This document shows positions 44,752-54,900 of a DNA stretch of 64,000 nt, piece after piece. Positions within the stretch are counted from its first letter, which is position 1. Each line of letters opens with the position of its first letter. A program made the translations under genes and the position numbers. This DNA is from Autumnicola patrickiae (GTDB taxonomy: Bacteria > Bacteroidota > Bacteroidia > Flavobacteriales > Flavobacteriaceae). Under the pieces are notes generated by a model. The model had not been told where the DNA came from, did no database searches, and was given only the letters and a program-made list of their open reading frames with translations. Location: assembly GCF_031846525.1 (NCBI RefSeq), contig NZ_JAVRHM010000017.1:47891-111890 (forward strand), given 5' to 3'.

Positions 44752-45495
44752 ATGGAAACTAAAAAAAATCCCAAAGTAGATCTTGGCAGAGGAAGCGTTA
44801 TCTTCTTTCAGATTGGGCTGATTCTCATATTGTCTTCCACCTATTTTGCCCTGGAATGGAAGACCTATGAAAAAGATAATTATGATAAGTTTAGAATAGA
44901 AGTTCCCCAGGAACTCCAGGAGGATATTCCAATAACTCAAATGAGTTCGCCTCCGCCGCCCCCTCCGCCTCCGCCACCTGCTATTCCTGAAATTATTTCT
45001 GTAGTTGAGGATGAACTGGATATTGAAGAAGATCCTATAACTTCTACAGAGAGCAGCCAGGATGACAAATTAGAAAAAGTCGTTCAGGTTGCTGAAATTA
45101 ATGACGGCGAAGTAGAAGAGGTTGTTGAACAGGTACCATTTATTCTTGTCGAACATGTGCCAACTTATCCTGGTTGTGAAAATGAAAAGGATAATGAGGC
45201 AAAGAAAATCTGCTTAACAAAAAGAATAGATGCCTTTGTAAAACGTGAATTTGATACTTCAATTGGTGCCGAATTAGGTTTAAGTGGGATAAACAGGATA
45301 ATTGTTATGTTTAAAATTGATGAGGTTGGTGACATTGTCGACATTAAGTCGAGAGGCCCCCATAAAATGTTGGAAGATGAGGCTGAACGAGTTATAAATA
45401 TGTTACCAAAAATGACGCCCGGAATGCAGCGAAACAAGCCTGTAAGAGTTCAGTATTCTTTACCTATAGTTTTTGATGTACGTCAGAAAGTGTAA
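44752..45495 (+). CDS. tonB: TonB energy transducer
   Basis: A 247-residue TonB. An N-terminal membrane anchor (VIFFQIGLILILSSTYFALEW) is followed by a run of ten prolines near residues 67-76, an acidic periplasmic linker, and a C-terminal TonB domain with IVMFKIDEVGDIVDIKSRGP and PVRVQYSLPIVFDV. It would deliver proton-motive energy from ExbBD to outer-membrane receptors such as the one at 20762. ExbB/ExbD are not adjacent. It is one of several TonB proteins usual in Flavobacteriaceae. Confidence 0.92.
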   Translation: METKKNPKVDLGRGSVIFFQIGLILILSSTYFALEWKTYEKDNYDKFRIEVPQELQEDIPITQMSSPPPPPPPPPPAIPEIISVVEDELDIEEDPITSTESSQDDKLEKVVQVAEINDGEVEEVVEQVPFILVEHVPTYPGCENEKDNEAKKICLTKRIDAFVKREFDTSIGAELGLSGINRIIVMFKIDEVGDIVDIKSRGPHKMLEDEAERVINMLPKMTPGMQRNKPVRVQYSLPIVFDVRQKV

Positions 45496-45569
45496 GCCAG
45501 CTAATTAATTATACGATATAACTTCAATCGTTTTCGCTTTACACGGTTGAAAATTAAGGATCTAAAGAC

Positions 45570-45581
45570 TGATTATTATCA
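45570..45581. promoter_or_regulatory. FNR-like dyad before the stress protein gene
   Basis: TGAT-TATT-ATCA lies 82 bp upstream of the universal stress protein start and is identical to the dyad at 18461. The position fits an activator site for the downstream three-gene unit. Confidence 0.5.
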
Positions 45582-45662
45582 TGTTTACCCTTTGAATTGG
45601 TTGTTAAATTTATACCAGATAAAAAGGAATTTTAAAAGCAATTAATTTAAAACTAACTGGTC

Positions 45663-46442
45663 ATGAAAAACATACTTATTCCCTTCGATTTTTCCAGAGC
45701 CTCTTTAAACGCGCTGGACTATGCAGTTGAATTTATAACTAAAGAACCCTCTATTTTACTCTATCTTCTTCATATAAAAGCTGATGGAGATAATGAAGAA
45801 GAACTTCAGAAAAAAATGAATAAAATAATTTCAGAATATAAGGATACATCAGTTTCAAAAATCAAAACCCTTATATGTAGTGGAAAATTAATTCCAACCA
45901 TTCTGAATTATCGTGAAGAACTGGAAATAGACCTTGTGATCATGGGCACCAAAGGAGCCGCACTTGATGAGGATGATATACCAACAAGAACTTCAAAATT
46001 TGTACAGGAAGCAAATCTTCCGGTTTTGGTAATCCCTGAAGATGCCAGTAAATTCAAATTAGGAACTATTATCCTTACGCTTGGAAAGGAGAAAATAGCC
46101 GATAAAGACGCCCTGTATACTTTGCTGGATGTCTCCCGCAGGTTTGGTGCAGAAGTACATATTCTTACTATAAAAAAAGATAAAGCTACTATAGGCTATT
46201 CTGAAGATGATGAACAAAATGAAAACATATTGCAGTACTTCCTGGAAAATTTTTACTCTCATCGCTCTTTCCTTGAAAATGAGGATATCGAAAAAGGTAT
46301 TATGGAATATCTCGAAACACATGATGCAGATATGCTGGCGATAATGCCTAATACACATTTAGACAGCGGTAAAGCATCCCGGGGGGAATTAACCAGGATT
46401 TTGACCCTGCATACTAAAACCCCCTTATTGGTACTGGATTAA
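45663..46442 (+). CDS. Tandem universal stress protein
   Basis: A 259-residue UspA-type protein with two Usp domains. The first domain (1-125) has MKNILIPFDFS and the ATP-binding-like MGTKGA followed by VLVIPE. The second domain (130-259) is degenerate but ends with MLAIMPNTH and LLVLD. Such proteins respond to oxygen limitation and energy stress. It lies 20 bp before the SLC13 permease and upstream of pckA on the same strand. The FNR-like dyad suggests low-oxygen induction. Confidence 0.85.
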   Translation: MKNILIPFDFSRASLNALDYAVEFITKEPSILLYLLHIKADGDNEEELQKKMNKIISEYKDTSVSKIKTLICSGKLIPTILNYREELEIDLVIMGTKGAALDEDDIPTRTSKFVQEANLPVLVIPEDASKFKLGTIILTLGKEKIADKDALYTLLDVSRRFGAEVHILTIKKDKATIGYSEDDEQNENILQYFLENFYSHRSFLENEDIEKGIMEYLETHDADMLAIMPNTHLDSGKASRGELTRILTLHTKTPLLVLD

Positions 46443-46461
46443 TAACTAGAAATCATCAAAA

Positions 46462-48300
46462 ATGTATATTCTGCTAATTATACTGTTTATTACCCTTGGA
46501 TTATTTGTTTGGGATAAATATCCGCCAGATGTTGTAGCGTTAATGTCTATGTTGGCTCTTTTCCTTACCGGCATACTTGACCTTACAGAGACCCTAAGTG
46601 GCTTCAGTAATCCTACCGTAATAATGATTGCCGCCTTGTTTATAATTGGGGAAGGACTTTCCCGAACCGGGTGGACTGCTCTTGCCGGACAAAAATTTGT
46701 AGCCATGGCGGCTAAAAGTACTAATAAGCTACTGATTCTATTAACCCTGGGTTCAGGTTTGCTTTCCGGATTTGTTAGTAACACAGGGGCTGTTGCCGCT
46801 TTAATGCCGATGACAGTTTCTGCCGCCTGGAATGCAGGAACCTTACCATCTAAGATGCTTATTCCTATGGCATATGGATCCAATACAGGGGGATTATTAA
46901 CATTAACGGGTACACCCCCAAACATTATTGTTAGCGATGCCTTAACCCAGAGGGGTCTGGAAGGATTTTCCTTTTTTGAATTCAGTTTGATTGGCGTGCC
47001 TTTGCTAATTATTACACTCTTATATTTTAGATTCTTTGGACATAAATTATTGCCCAGCAGAGAGGCTGCAGCTAAACCCGTTAACATAGATTCTGAAATG
47101 CATAAGTGGATTGAGCATTTCAGTATAGGAGATAATCTATACCGTCTACGAATTAGATCTATGTCCCAGCTTTTAAATACCAGGATAAAAGACTGGAACC
47201 TGGAGGAAAAATATAATGTTTCAATAGTGAGATTACGCAGGAGGCATCCAAATCCATTTAAAGGTATTCAACCTTATGTTGAATTTCCCGTACAGGAAAC
47301 CACGTTGCTTTATCATGATATTCTTACAGTAAAAGGAAGTGCAGAGGCAGTAGATAAGCTGATGCTTTTATTTAACCTGGCGATTCTTCCTTTTCCTCCT
47401 GACGAAAAAGCTTTAAAAGATGAACTTATCAACCAGGAGGTTGGAATGGCAGAGATGTTCGTCACTCCGGGTTCACGAATGGTAGGGCAGGACGTAGGTA
47501 TAGGGCGATATTTGCAGAATAATAATATTCAGCTATTGGGTGCAAATCGTGGTAGTAATGTATTAAAAGATCAAAACTTTAAATTACAGGCAGGAGATGC
47601 CTTATTGGTAAGAGGTTCCTGGGAAAATATAGAGTCCCTAAAAGCTATGCACGAAAATCTGGTAATTGTAGGAAGTCCTGAAAGTATGAGTAAGGATGTA
47701 GATGTGCTAAGTCCTAAATCTTATATTGCTATGGGAGCTTTAGTTGTAATGATCCTTCTACTCGTGCTGGATGTATTTCCAGGTGCGGTTGCCGCCCTTA
47801 TTTGCGCCGGGGTGGTGATGCTAACAGGATGTGTACCTATTACTAAAGCATACAGTAATATAAGCTGGACAAGTGTAGTAATGATTGCAGCCATGATACC
47901 AATGGGTGCCGCATTGCAAAAAACCGGATTGGCGCGAATTACTGCCGGCGCCCTTGTAGATAGTCTGGGACAAATACACCCTACAGCATTACTTGCAGGG
48001 TTCTTTTTGGTGACCTCGTTATTCAGTCAGGCAATCAGCAATTCGGCTACTGCAATTTTAATGGCCCCCATAGCACTTATCGCCTCTACAACACTGGATG
48101 TTTCACCGGCTCCGTTTCTAATAACAGTTGCAGTAAGTGCTTCTACTGCATGCCTTACCCCTGTTGCTACACCAACGAATGCCATGGTAATGTCTGCTGG
48201 TAATTATAAATTTTTCGACTACTTTAAAGTAGGAGGCCCCTTACTTCTGTTATTGTTCGCAACCACCATTCTACTGGTACCCCTAATTTGGCCTTATTAA
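46462..48300 (+). CDS. SLC13-family permease with TrkA-C domains
   Basis: A 612-residue anion:cation symporter of the SLC13/DASS group. Two membrane halves (about 1-190 and 420-612) flank two cytosolic RCK_C/TrkA-C domains, with RLRIRSMSQLLNTRIKDWNL and EMFVTPGSRMVGQDVGIGRY. The motif SNTGAVAALMP and the second-half SNSATAILMAPIAL are the substrate/sodium helix-turn signatures. The substrate may be a C4-dicarboxylate or sulfate. Position before PEP carboxykinase favours dicarboxylates such as succinate or malate that feed gluconeogenesis, as inference. Confidence 0.87.
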   Translation: MYILLIILFITLGLFVWDKYPPDVVALMSMLALFLTGILDLTETLSGFSNPTVIMIAALFIIGEGLSRTGWTALAGQKFVAMAAKSTNKLLILLTLGSGLLSGFVSNTGAVAALMPMTVSAAWNAGTLPSKMLIPMAYGSNTGGLLTLTGTPPNIIVSDALTQRGLEGFSFFEFSLIGVPLLIITLLYFRFFGHKLLPSREAAAKPVNIDSEMHKWIEHFSIGDNLYRLRIRSMSQLLNTRIKDWNLEEKYNVSIVRLRRRHPNPFKGIQPYVEFPVQETTLLYHDILTVKGSAEAVDKLMLLFNLAILPFPPDEKALKDELINQEVGMAEMFVTPGSRMVGQDVGIGRYLQNNNIQLLGANRGSNVLKDQNFKLQAGDALLVRGSWENIESLKAMHENLVIVGSPESMSKDVDVLSPKSYIAMGALVVMILLLVLDVFPGAVAALICAGVVMLTGCVPITKAYSNISWTSVVMIAAMIPMGAALQKTGLARITAGALVDSLGQIHPTALLAGFFLVTSLFSQAISNSATAILMAPIALIASTTLDVSPAPFLITVAVSASTACLTPVATPTNAMVMSAGNYKFFDYFKVGGPLLLLLFATTILLVPLIWPY

Positions 48301-48323
48301 TATTCACCTTAAATTCAACAATT

Positions 48324-49955
48324 ATGGAAAATCTTTTAAACCGTCCAAAAGCCAAAAATCTGAAAAAGTATGGCTTAAGTGATAACGTGATAAACTGGAA
48401 CCTCAGTGGTGAGGAGCTTCAAAAAATCACTATTGAAAAAGGAATGGGAAGGGAAACTGCAAACGGAACTCTTGCAGTTAATACCGGAAAATTTACCGGA
48501 AGATCACCACAGGACAGATTTTTAGTCCGGGATGATTACACCAGTAATGTTTGGTGGGGAAAAATTAATAAACCCATTTCTCCTGAAAACTTTAATTTGC
48601 TTTACGATAGAGTAGCGGATTACCTTTCCGGAAAAGAAGTTTATGTACATGATGGATATGTTTGTGCTTACCCTGAATACCGCCTAGACGTGAGAACAAT
48701 TACCGAATATCCATGGTCAAATTTCTTTGTGAAAAATATGTTCCTTCGCTTAAATGAAGAAGAGCTTAAAAATTTTGAAGAAGATTGGCTGATACTTTGT
48801 GCACCGGGATATATAGAAGAGAATCCTGAAAAATATGGTTTGCGTCAGGGCAACTTCAGTATTTTAAACTTTACCAGAAAAATAGCACTCGTTGGAGGGT
48901 CTGCTTATGCAGGAGAAATGAAAAAAGGAATATTTTCGGCTTTAAACTTAATCCTTCCAACAGAGAAGAATGTACTTCCCATGCATTGTTCTGCTAACGT
49001 GGGACAGGATGGCGATACAGCAATATTCTTTGGACTCTCCGGTACCGGTAAAACAACCCTTTCTGCAGATCCTGAAAGAAAACTAATAGGGGATGATGAA
49101 CACGGTTGGACACCAGATGATGTAATTTTCAATTTTGAAGGAGGTTGTTATGCAAAAGTAATTGGCCTTACCGAAGAAAGCGAACCAGATATCTACCGCG
49201 CCATCAAACCTGGAGCAATGCTCGAAAATGTTGTTTTTAACGAGAACACTGGAGAAGTGGATTTCTTTGACACCACAATTACACAGAACACCAGGGTAAG
49301 TTATCCTATAGATCATATTGATGATATCCAGGAAGGTTCTTATGCTGGAAATCCAAAAAATATTTTCTTCCTTACCTGTGATGCTTTCGGGGTGCTTCCT
49401 CCGGTTTCAAAACTTACTCCGGGTCAGGCGGCTTATCATTTTATTTCGGGGTATACCGCTAAAGTTGCGGGAACAGAGGCTGGAATAAACGAACCTGTCC
49501 CATCTTTTTCTGCCTGCTTTGGCGAACCTTTTATGCCACTACATCCCACTGCATATGCAGAGATGTTGAGCAAAAAAATGCAGGAGTCAAATGTAAATGT
49601 ATGGCTTATCAACACCGGTTGGAGTGGTGGCCCCTATGGTGTAGGTTCAAGAATTAAACTGAAGTATACCCGACGAATGATTTCCGAAATTCTTAATGGT
49701 AACCTGCAGGATGTAGATTATGAAATACATCCCATCTTCGGATTAAAAATGCCTAGATATTGTCATGATGTTCCTTCTGAAATGCTGAACCCGATAAACA
49801 CCTGGCTTCAGAAAGGAGCATATATTCAGAAATCAATTCAACTGGCACACTCTTTCCATTTGAATTTTGAAAAATTTGCAGAAAAAGCTTCAAAAGAAAT
49901 TGTGGAAGGAGGACCATTAATTGATGAACATCATAAAATTACTTCCGATTTATAA
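48324..49955 (+). CDS. pckA: Phosphoenolpyruvate carboxykinase (ATP)
   Basis: A 543-residue ATP-dependent PEP carboxykinase, converting oxaloacetate and ATP to PEP, CO2 and ADP. The start at 48324 (MENLLNRPKAKNL) is favoured over 48288, which overlaps the permease. The P-loop GLSGTGKTTLS lies near residues 234-244, IGDDEHGW near 256-263 is the metal site, and TGRSPQDRF near 55-63 binds oxaloacetate. It ends with a strong terminator. Spacing of 23 bp from the permease suggests one operon with Usp and SLC13. Confidence 0.97.
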   Translation: MENLLNRPKAKNLKKYGLSDNVINWNLSGEELQKITIEKGMGRETANGTLAVNTGKFTGRSPQDRFLVRDDYTSNVWWGKINKPISPENFNLLYDRVADYLSGKEVYVHDGYVCAYPEYRLDVRTITEYPWSNFFVKNMFLRLNEEELKNFEEDWLILCAPGYIEENPEKYGLRQGNFSILNFTRKIALVGGSAYAGEMKKGIFSALNLILPTEKNVLPMHCSANVGQDGDTAIFFGLSGTGKTTLSADPERKLIGDDEHGWTPDDVIFNFEGGCYAKVIGLTEESEPDIYRAIKPGAMLENVVFNENTGEVDFFDTTITQNTRVSYPIDHIDDIQEGSYAGNPKNIFFLTCDAFGVLPPVSKLTPGQAAYHFISGYTAKVAGTEAGINEPVPSFSACFGEPFMPLHPTAYAEMLSKKMQESNVNVWLINTGWSGGPYGVGSRIKLKYTRRMISEILNGNLQDVDYEIHPIFGLKMPRYCHDVPSEMLNPINTWLQKGAYIQKSIQLAHSFHLNFEKFAEKASKEIVEGGPLIDEHHKITSDL

Positions 49956-49983
49956 AAATTGAAAGTAAAGATTTGATTTGAAG

Positions 49984-50022
49984 AGATCGTAATCCTAAAA
50001 ATAGAGGATTACGATCTTTTTT
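49984..50022 (+). terminator. Terminator after pckA
   Basis: AGATCGTAATCCT pairs perfectly with AGGATTACGATCT around an eight-base loop, followed by TTTTTT. Confidence 0.92.
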
Positions 50023-50157
50023 ATAACATAGAATAAGTACGCTCTAAAATTCTTTGTGTGGAGTAAAATTGTATCCCTGGACCATAAAAATAAGCAAAGC
50101 TAAGTTTGTCACTTTTAATTATAAAAGTTGAATGGATAATTCGTATTTTTAATTGAT

Positions 50158-50763
50158 ATGCAACTAATGAAAAAATTAAATAGTACTTTCTTGAAAGGAT
50201 ACATTTATCTTTTAATCCTTTTCTTAGGCATTTCTCTTCAGGCACAAGATGGAGAAAGTCTAAATCCATCATCCTCTTCTATTTCTGAAAGCGAAAACGA
50301 ACTTGAAAAATCTTTCTTAAAGCGCTTTTCATTTGATCAATTTAAAATGGAGGAGCAAAATCTTGCACTGGGATACAAATCTTACAACCGAAATTATATT
50401 TACTATGAAAGTGACAAAATCCATTTTCAATTTGGAGCAGGACTGGTGCATCAAAAATCATATTTAAATCATTTAGAGCCAGATGTACAGCTTGGAATAG
50501 ATGCTCTCTTTGAATATTCTTTGAACAAAACTTTTTCACTTTATAACTTTGGGAGATATGTCTCAAAATCTTTTACTAACGACAGCCAAAAGACCACATA
50601 TCTTTTAGATCCTTTCTTTCTAAAGTCTGAGATTGGTGCGGGTATTAGGGGGAATTTTAATAATTTCCAGATAAATTTGGGAACCAGAACTACTTTAGAT
50701 TCTCATTTAAACCAAGCTGGCCCACAAACCAGAATTAATTCTTCTTTTTCTTTAGATTTTTAA
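50158..50763 (+). CDS. Exported uncharacterised protein, possible barrel
   Basis: A 201-residue protein with a signal peptide (YIYLLILFLGISLQAQ). The start is either 50158 or the ATG three codons later. The mature part has a Ser/Glu-rich linker and then amphipathic strands (IHFQFGAGLVHQ, SLYNFGRYVSKSF, FQINLGTRTTLD), ending SFSLDF with a terminal Phe, as in small outer-membrane barrels. No family is recognised. It is the last gene before the putative island junction. Confidence 0.6.
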   Translation: MQLMKKLNSTFLKGYIYLLILFLGISLQAQDGESLNPSSSSISESENELEKSFLKRFSFDQFKMEEQNLALGYKSYNRNYIYYESDKIHFQFGAGLVHQKSYLNHLEPDVQLGIDALFEYSLNKTFSLYNFGRYVSKSFTNDSQKTTYLLDPFFLKSEIGAGIRGNFNNFQINLGTRTTLDSHLNQAGPQTRINSSFSLDF

Positions 50764-50910
50764 ATGTGCTATTAAGGCATCTTAAGGTTTAAGTTTTAAT
50801 AGTAAAGATGATTTGTTAATTTTCTAAATAGATATAGGAATATCTATTATAAAAGGAAATGAAGAAATTTTTTAATTTATTTCATATGATATCGTTGGAT
50901 ATCAGTAAAA

Positions 50911-50979
50911 AAAACACTGAAAATCAAGCGATTAACAGTGTTTTGTGTCCTTTTGCTATAAGATTTGTCGGGGTGGCAG
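50911..50979 (-). other. Putative att site: tRNA 3' end fragment plus terminator
   Basis: On the minus strand CTGCCACCCCGAC (50979-50967) looks like the 3' end of a tRNA T-arm and acceptor stem. No D arm or anticodon arm precedes it. It is followed by the hairpin AAAACACTG/CAGTGTTTT and a T-run, the usual layout downstream of a tRNA gene. This suggests the left end of an element that inserted at a tRNA 3' end. The 50764-51540 spacer otherwise holds only the items at 51032 and 51214. Confidence 0.45.
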
Positions 50980-51031
50980 AACTAAATTACCACTAGACAA
51001 TATTTTAATAACCAGACACTTACACTGTTTC

Positions 51032-51077
51032 AATAAAATCAGGTAACCGGATAGGTAACCTTTGCACCGATTTTATT
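51032..51077. repeat. Inverted and direct repeats near the island edge
   Basis: AATAAAATC (51032-51040) and GATTTTATT (51069-51077) are inverted arms. Between them GGTAACC occurs twice (51042 and 51054), each a palindrome. The layout resembles a recombinase or regulator binding region, but this is unproven. Confidence 0.4.
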
Positions 51078-51213
51078 CGTAAATGCAAAGATATATGATT
51101 ATCTTAAACTAAAAGACAATAAATAGAATCAAATTCTATTTGGTTCCCCCTTTGTGCAACAATTCTTAAGTATTTTGAACAGGCCTAATGTATTATTGAA
51201 AATCTAAAAATCT

Positions 51214-51366
51214 GGGGAAGAACCTAAAGCAGCGAATAGTGATGCTCCATTTGACTTCGAAAGAAAAGCGAACTCCCTGGTAAGCCGAACTTTCGATTTT
51301 TATAATTATCGGCTTATTCCTGAAGATGTACAAGCGGAGTGTTTGATAAAAGCAAAGAACTACTAA
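51214..51366 (+). pseudogene. ORF fragment near the island edge
   Basis: A 50-codon open stretch without start codon reads as protein-like sequence (NSLVSRTFDFYNYRLIPEDV) ending at TAA. The same frame continues past the stop with a hydrophobic tail (MIGDIIIVFCLFIVV). It looks like the 3' remnant of a gene broken by a nonsense change and 5' deletion. I do not recognise the family; a mobile-element origin is a guess. Confidence 0.4.
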
Positions 51367-51501
51367 TGGAACAAAAATAACTATTGGATGATCGGGGACA
51401 TAATTATTGTATTTTGTTTGTTCATTGTTGTATAGATTTTCGCGATTATTTCAAGATTTGAAATAATTGAATATACTTTAAAAACATACTCATTATATCA
51501 T

Positions 51502-51536
51502 TGCACAATCTGTGCATCACAATTTTATTATCTTTG
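51502..51536 (+). promoter_or_regulatory. Promoter and operator of DUF6660 copy B
   Basis: The inverted repeat TGCACA-ATC-TGTGCA (51502-51516) lies just upstream of TATCTTTG (51529-51536), a -7 box ending 4 bases before the GTG start. As in copy A the mRNA would be leaderless. The dyad could bind a metal-responsive repressor or activator. Confidence 0.5.
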
Positions 51537-51540
51537 CAGG

Positions 51541-51852
51541 GTGAAAATATTAACTATCATATTATCCGTTTACTTTTTGGTACTCAATGTTGTGCCGTGT
51601 GATGATAGTGAAGTTAGTTTATATGATTTTCAAAATGACTTACAAACACAGTTAAATCATAATTCAGATAATACCGAACCGCCGGTATGCATCAATTTTT
51701 GCCTTTGTAGTTGTTGTCACGTAAATATTGTAAATGTCGATGTGATTCCATTTTTTGTGCCATCACTTGATTATTCTTCTGAAATATTCTTTTATTCTGA
51801 TGGTTTGGGAAAAAATTTCCCCCTCTCCTTTTTCCAGCCTCCACAGGTTTAA
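51541..51852 (+). CDS. DUF6660-type Cys/His-rich protein, copy B
   Basis: A 103-residue homologue of the 29380 product, starting at GTG. The N-terminal hydrophobic segment KILTIILSVYFLVLNVVPC is followed by a short acidic part and PVCINFCLCSCCHVNIV, a five-Cys/one-His cluster. Compared with copy A (CHCHCCHVH) several histidines are replaced, which suggests a different metal preference. The C-terminus FFQPPQV matches copy A. It precedes the second RND-TolC fusion by 127 bp, here without a strong terminator. Confidence 0.75.
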   Translation: MKILTIILSVYFLVLNVVPCDDSEVSLYDFQNDLQTQLNHNSDNTEPPVCINFCLCSCCHVNIVNVDVIPFFVPSLDYSSEIFFYSDGLGKNFPLSFFQPPQV

Positions 51853-51979
51853 TTCAGTTTTCATAGGATAATTATAGCTTTATCCTTCTTAGACCTTCTT
51901 AGGTCAATTCTAATTCGATATGATTTTGCACACAGCAAATTCGTACTGAAAAGTTTCAATGAATTAAACCCTTCTTTAT

Positions 51980-54900
51980 ATGATTAACAAAATCATAGCA
52001 TTCTCTATAAATAATAAATTTATAGTGGGCCTGCTAACATTGGCTCTAATAGGAACCGGAATCTGGTCGATGATGACCGTGAATCTGGGATCGGTTCCTG
52101 ATATTACAAATAACCAGGTTCAAGTTATTACCCAATCTCCAAGTTTAGGTACTGAAGACATTGAACAGTTTGTCACTTATCCGGTCGAACTGGCTATGGG
52201 TAATCTTCCCGGAGTGACTGAATTAAGATCTGTTTCCCGCTTCGGACTTTCGGTGGTAACTATCGTCTTTGAAGATGATATGGGTACCTATTTGCCCCGG
52301 CAGCTGGTTCAGGAAAAATTGACCGAGCTGCAGGAAACCATTCCGGAAAACTTTGGCAGCCCATCGATGGGTCCAATTTCTACCGGGCTGGGCCAGATTT
52401 ATGAATATACAATTCAGCCGCAACCTGGCTATGACACTGATTATACTCCTGTAGAGCTTCGCAGTATTCAGGACTGGATTGTAAAAAGGCAATTAACCTT
52501 GCTGGAAGGGGTTGTGGAAGTCAATTCGTTTGGTGGCTCTATCAAGCAATATGAAGTAGCCATCAACCCGGAAAAATTAAATGCGCTGGATGTAAGCATC
52601 TCTCAGGTTTATGAGGCCTTAGACAGAAACAATGTGAATACCGGTGGAGCCTATATAGAAAAGAACAGAATGTCCAATTTCATTCGTGGAGAAGGCTTGA
52701 TCCAGTCCTTAGACGACATAAGAAAAATAGTTGTTACCAATGAAAATAACACTCCTGTTACCATTGGGAATGTAGCCGAAGAAGTGAGTTTCGGAAGTCA
52801 GGTGCGTTATGGGGCTTTTACCCAGGATGGAGAGGAAGCCGTGGGGGGTATTATTATGATGCTCAAAGGTTCCAATCCTAATGCAGTGATACAGAATGTA
52901 AAGGATAGGATGGCAGAGGTAGAAGAATCCTTGCCGGAAGGACTTGAAATCAGGCCCATCATTGACAGAAGTATGCTAATTGGCAGAACAACCGATACTG
53001 TGACTAAAAACCTGCTGGAAGGAGCATTGATCGTAATTTTCGCTCTGGTGTTCCTATTGGGAAGTTTGCGCGGGGGACTTATTACGGCCACAACAATTCC
53101 CTTATCCTTGCTTTTTGCCTTCATCCTGATGAAGCAGTTTGGCGTTTGGGCAAACCTGATGAGCCTGGGTGCCATCGACTTCGGGATAATCATTGACGGT
53201 GCGGTTATTATCATAGAAGGTGCCGTTTATGAAATCCATAAAAGGATTAAAGCCGGAAAAGCCAAGTTTAATCAGGCTGTAATGGATGAAGTAGCTTACG
53301 ATTCTGGAAGCACTATGATGGGGTCAGCATTTTTTGGCCAAATTATTATCCTTATTGTGTTTGCACCTATTTTATTCCTTACCGGGGTGGAAGGCAAAAT
53401 GTTCAAGCCAATGGCTTACACTTTTGGTTTTGCAATGATAGGTGCCATCATCTTGTGCCTTACCTACGTTCCTATGATGACAGCCTTATTTATGAAGCCG
53501 ATTCAAAACAAGAAAAACTGGTATGGCAAGTTAGAGCGCTGGCTGGAAAAAGTTAGTGATAAAATCATTGGTGGTATCCACCGGGCCTACCTTCCGCTAT
53601 TAAAGGCTTCCCTCCGCCTCAGAGCAGCGGTGATCATAGGATCTATCGTTTTATTAGGGGCTGCAGGCTATGTTTTTTCCACGATGGGGGGAGAATTTAT
53701 TCCGCAGTTAGATGAAGGTGACATTGCCATGCAAGCTTTGATCAGGCCCGGTAGTTCGCTGACTGAATCCATAGAAGTTTCCAAGAAAATAGAAACTTTG
53801 CTATTGGAAAACTTCCCTGAAATTAAAACCGTAACAGCCCGTGTTGGGGTGGCCGATATTCCTACTGATCCCATGCCTATGGACATAGCAGATATGTATT
53901 TGATACTCGAAAAAGACAGTGACAAATGGGTTTCTGCTGAAACCAAAGAAGGACTCATTGAACAAATCCAGGACCTACTCAATAAAAACCTGACAGGAGT
54001 CAACCTGGTTTTCACCCAGCCGGTAGAGCTGAGGTTTAATGAACTTCTGGAAGGGGTAAGAGAAGATATTGCCGTAAAACTCTATGGGGAAGATTTAGAA
54101 GTTCTTTCTACTAAAGTTCAGGAAATGGCAGAAATTATTGAGACGGTACCCGGTGCCGGAGATGTTAACCCTGAGAGGACGTCAGGGCTGCCACAAATGA
54201 CGGTGCGTTATAACCGGGATAAACTCGCTCAATATGGGCTGGATATTCAAAAAATCAATGAATATATAAGTACCGCATTTGCAGGCGGAGTAGCCGGGGT
54301 TGTTTTTGAAGGAGAAAGGCGTTTCGACCTGGTGGTTCGCTTTGACGAAGCACATCGACAGAGTATTGAAGATCTAAGAACTTTGTACATCGACCTTGAT
54401 AATGGTACACAGATTCCTATCAATGAAATAGCCGATATAGGATATGTGCCCGGACCAATGCAGATATCACGTGACAATACCTATCGAAGAACTTATGTTG
54501 GGGTGAATACCCGGGGGCGCGATGTGGAGTCGGTAGTAAATGACATCCAGGCAAAACTGGATGCCGAACTGGATTTACCCCCGGGATACTACATTGAATA
54601 TGGTGGAGAATTTGAAAATCTTCAAAGTGCAAAAAATCGACTCTCCATTGTTGTTCCTATCGCCCTCTTCCTGATTTTTGTACTACTTTATTTTGCACTT
54701 GGATCTTTTTCGCAATCTATCATGATTTATATGGCCATCCCATTAGCTGCCATTGGGGGTATTTTCGCCCTCTGGCTCCGGGACATGCCGTTCAGTATTT
54801 CGGCAGGTGTAGGTTTTATCGTGCTCTTTGGAGTTGCAGTATTAAACGGACTTGTGCTGGTGAATCGCTTCAATTCATTAAAAGAAGAAGGCGTAACCAG

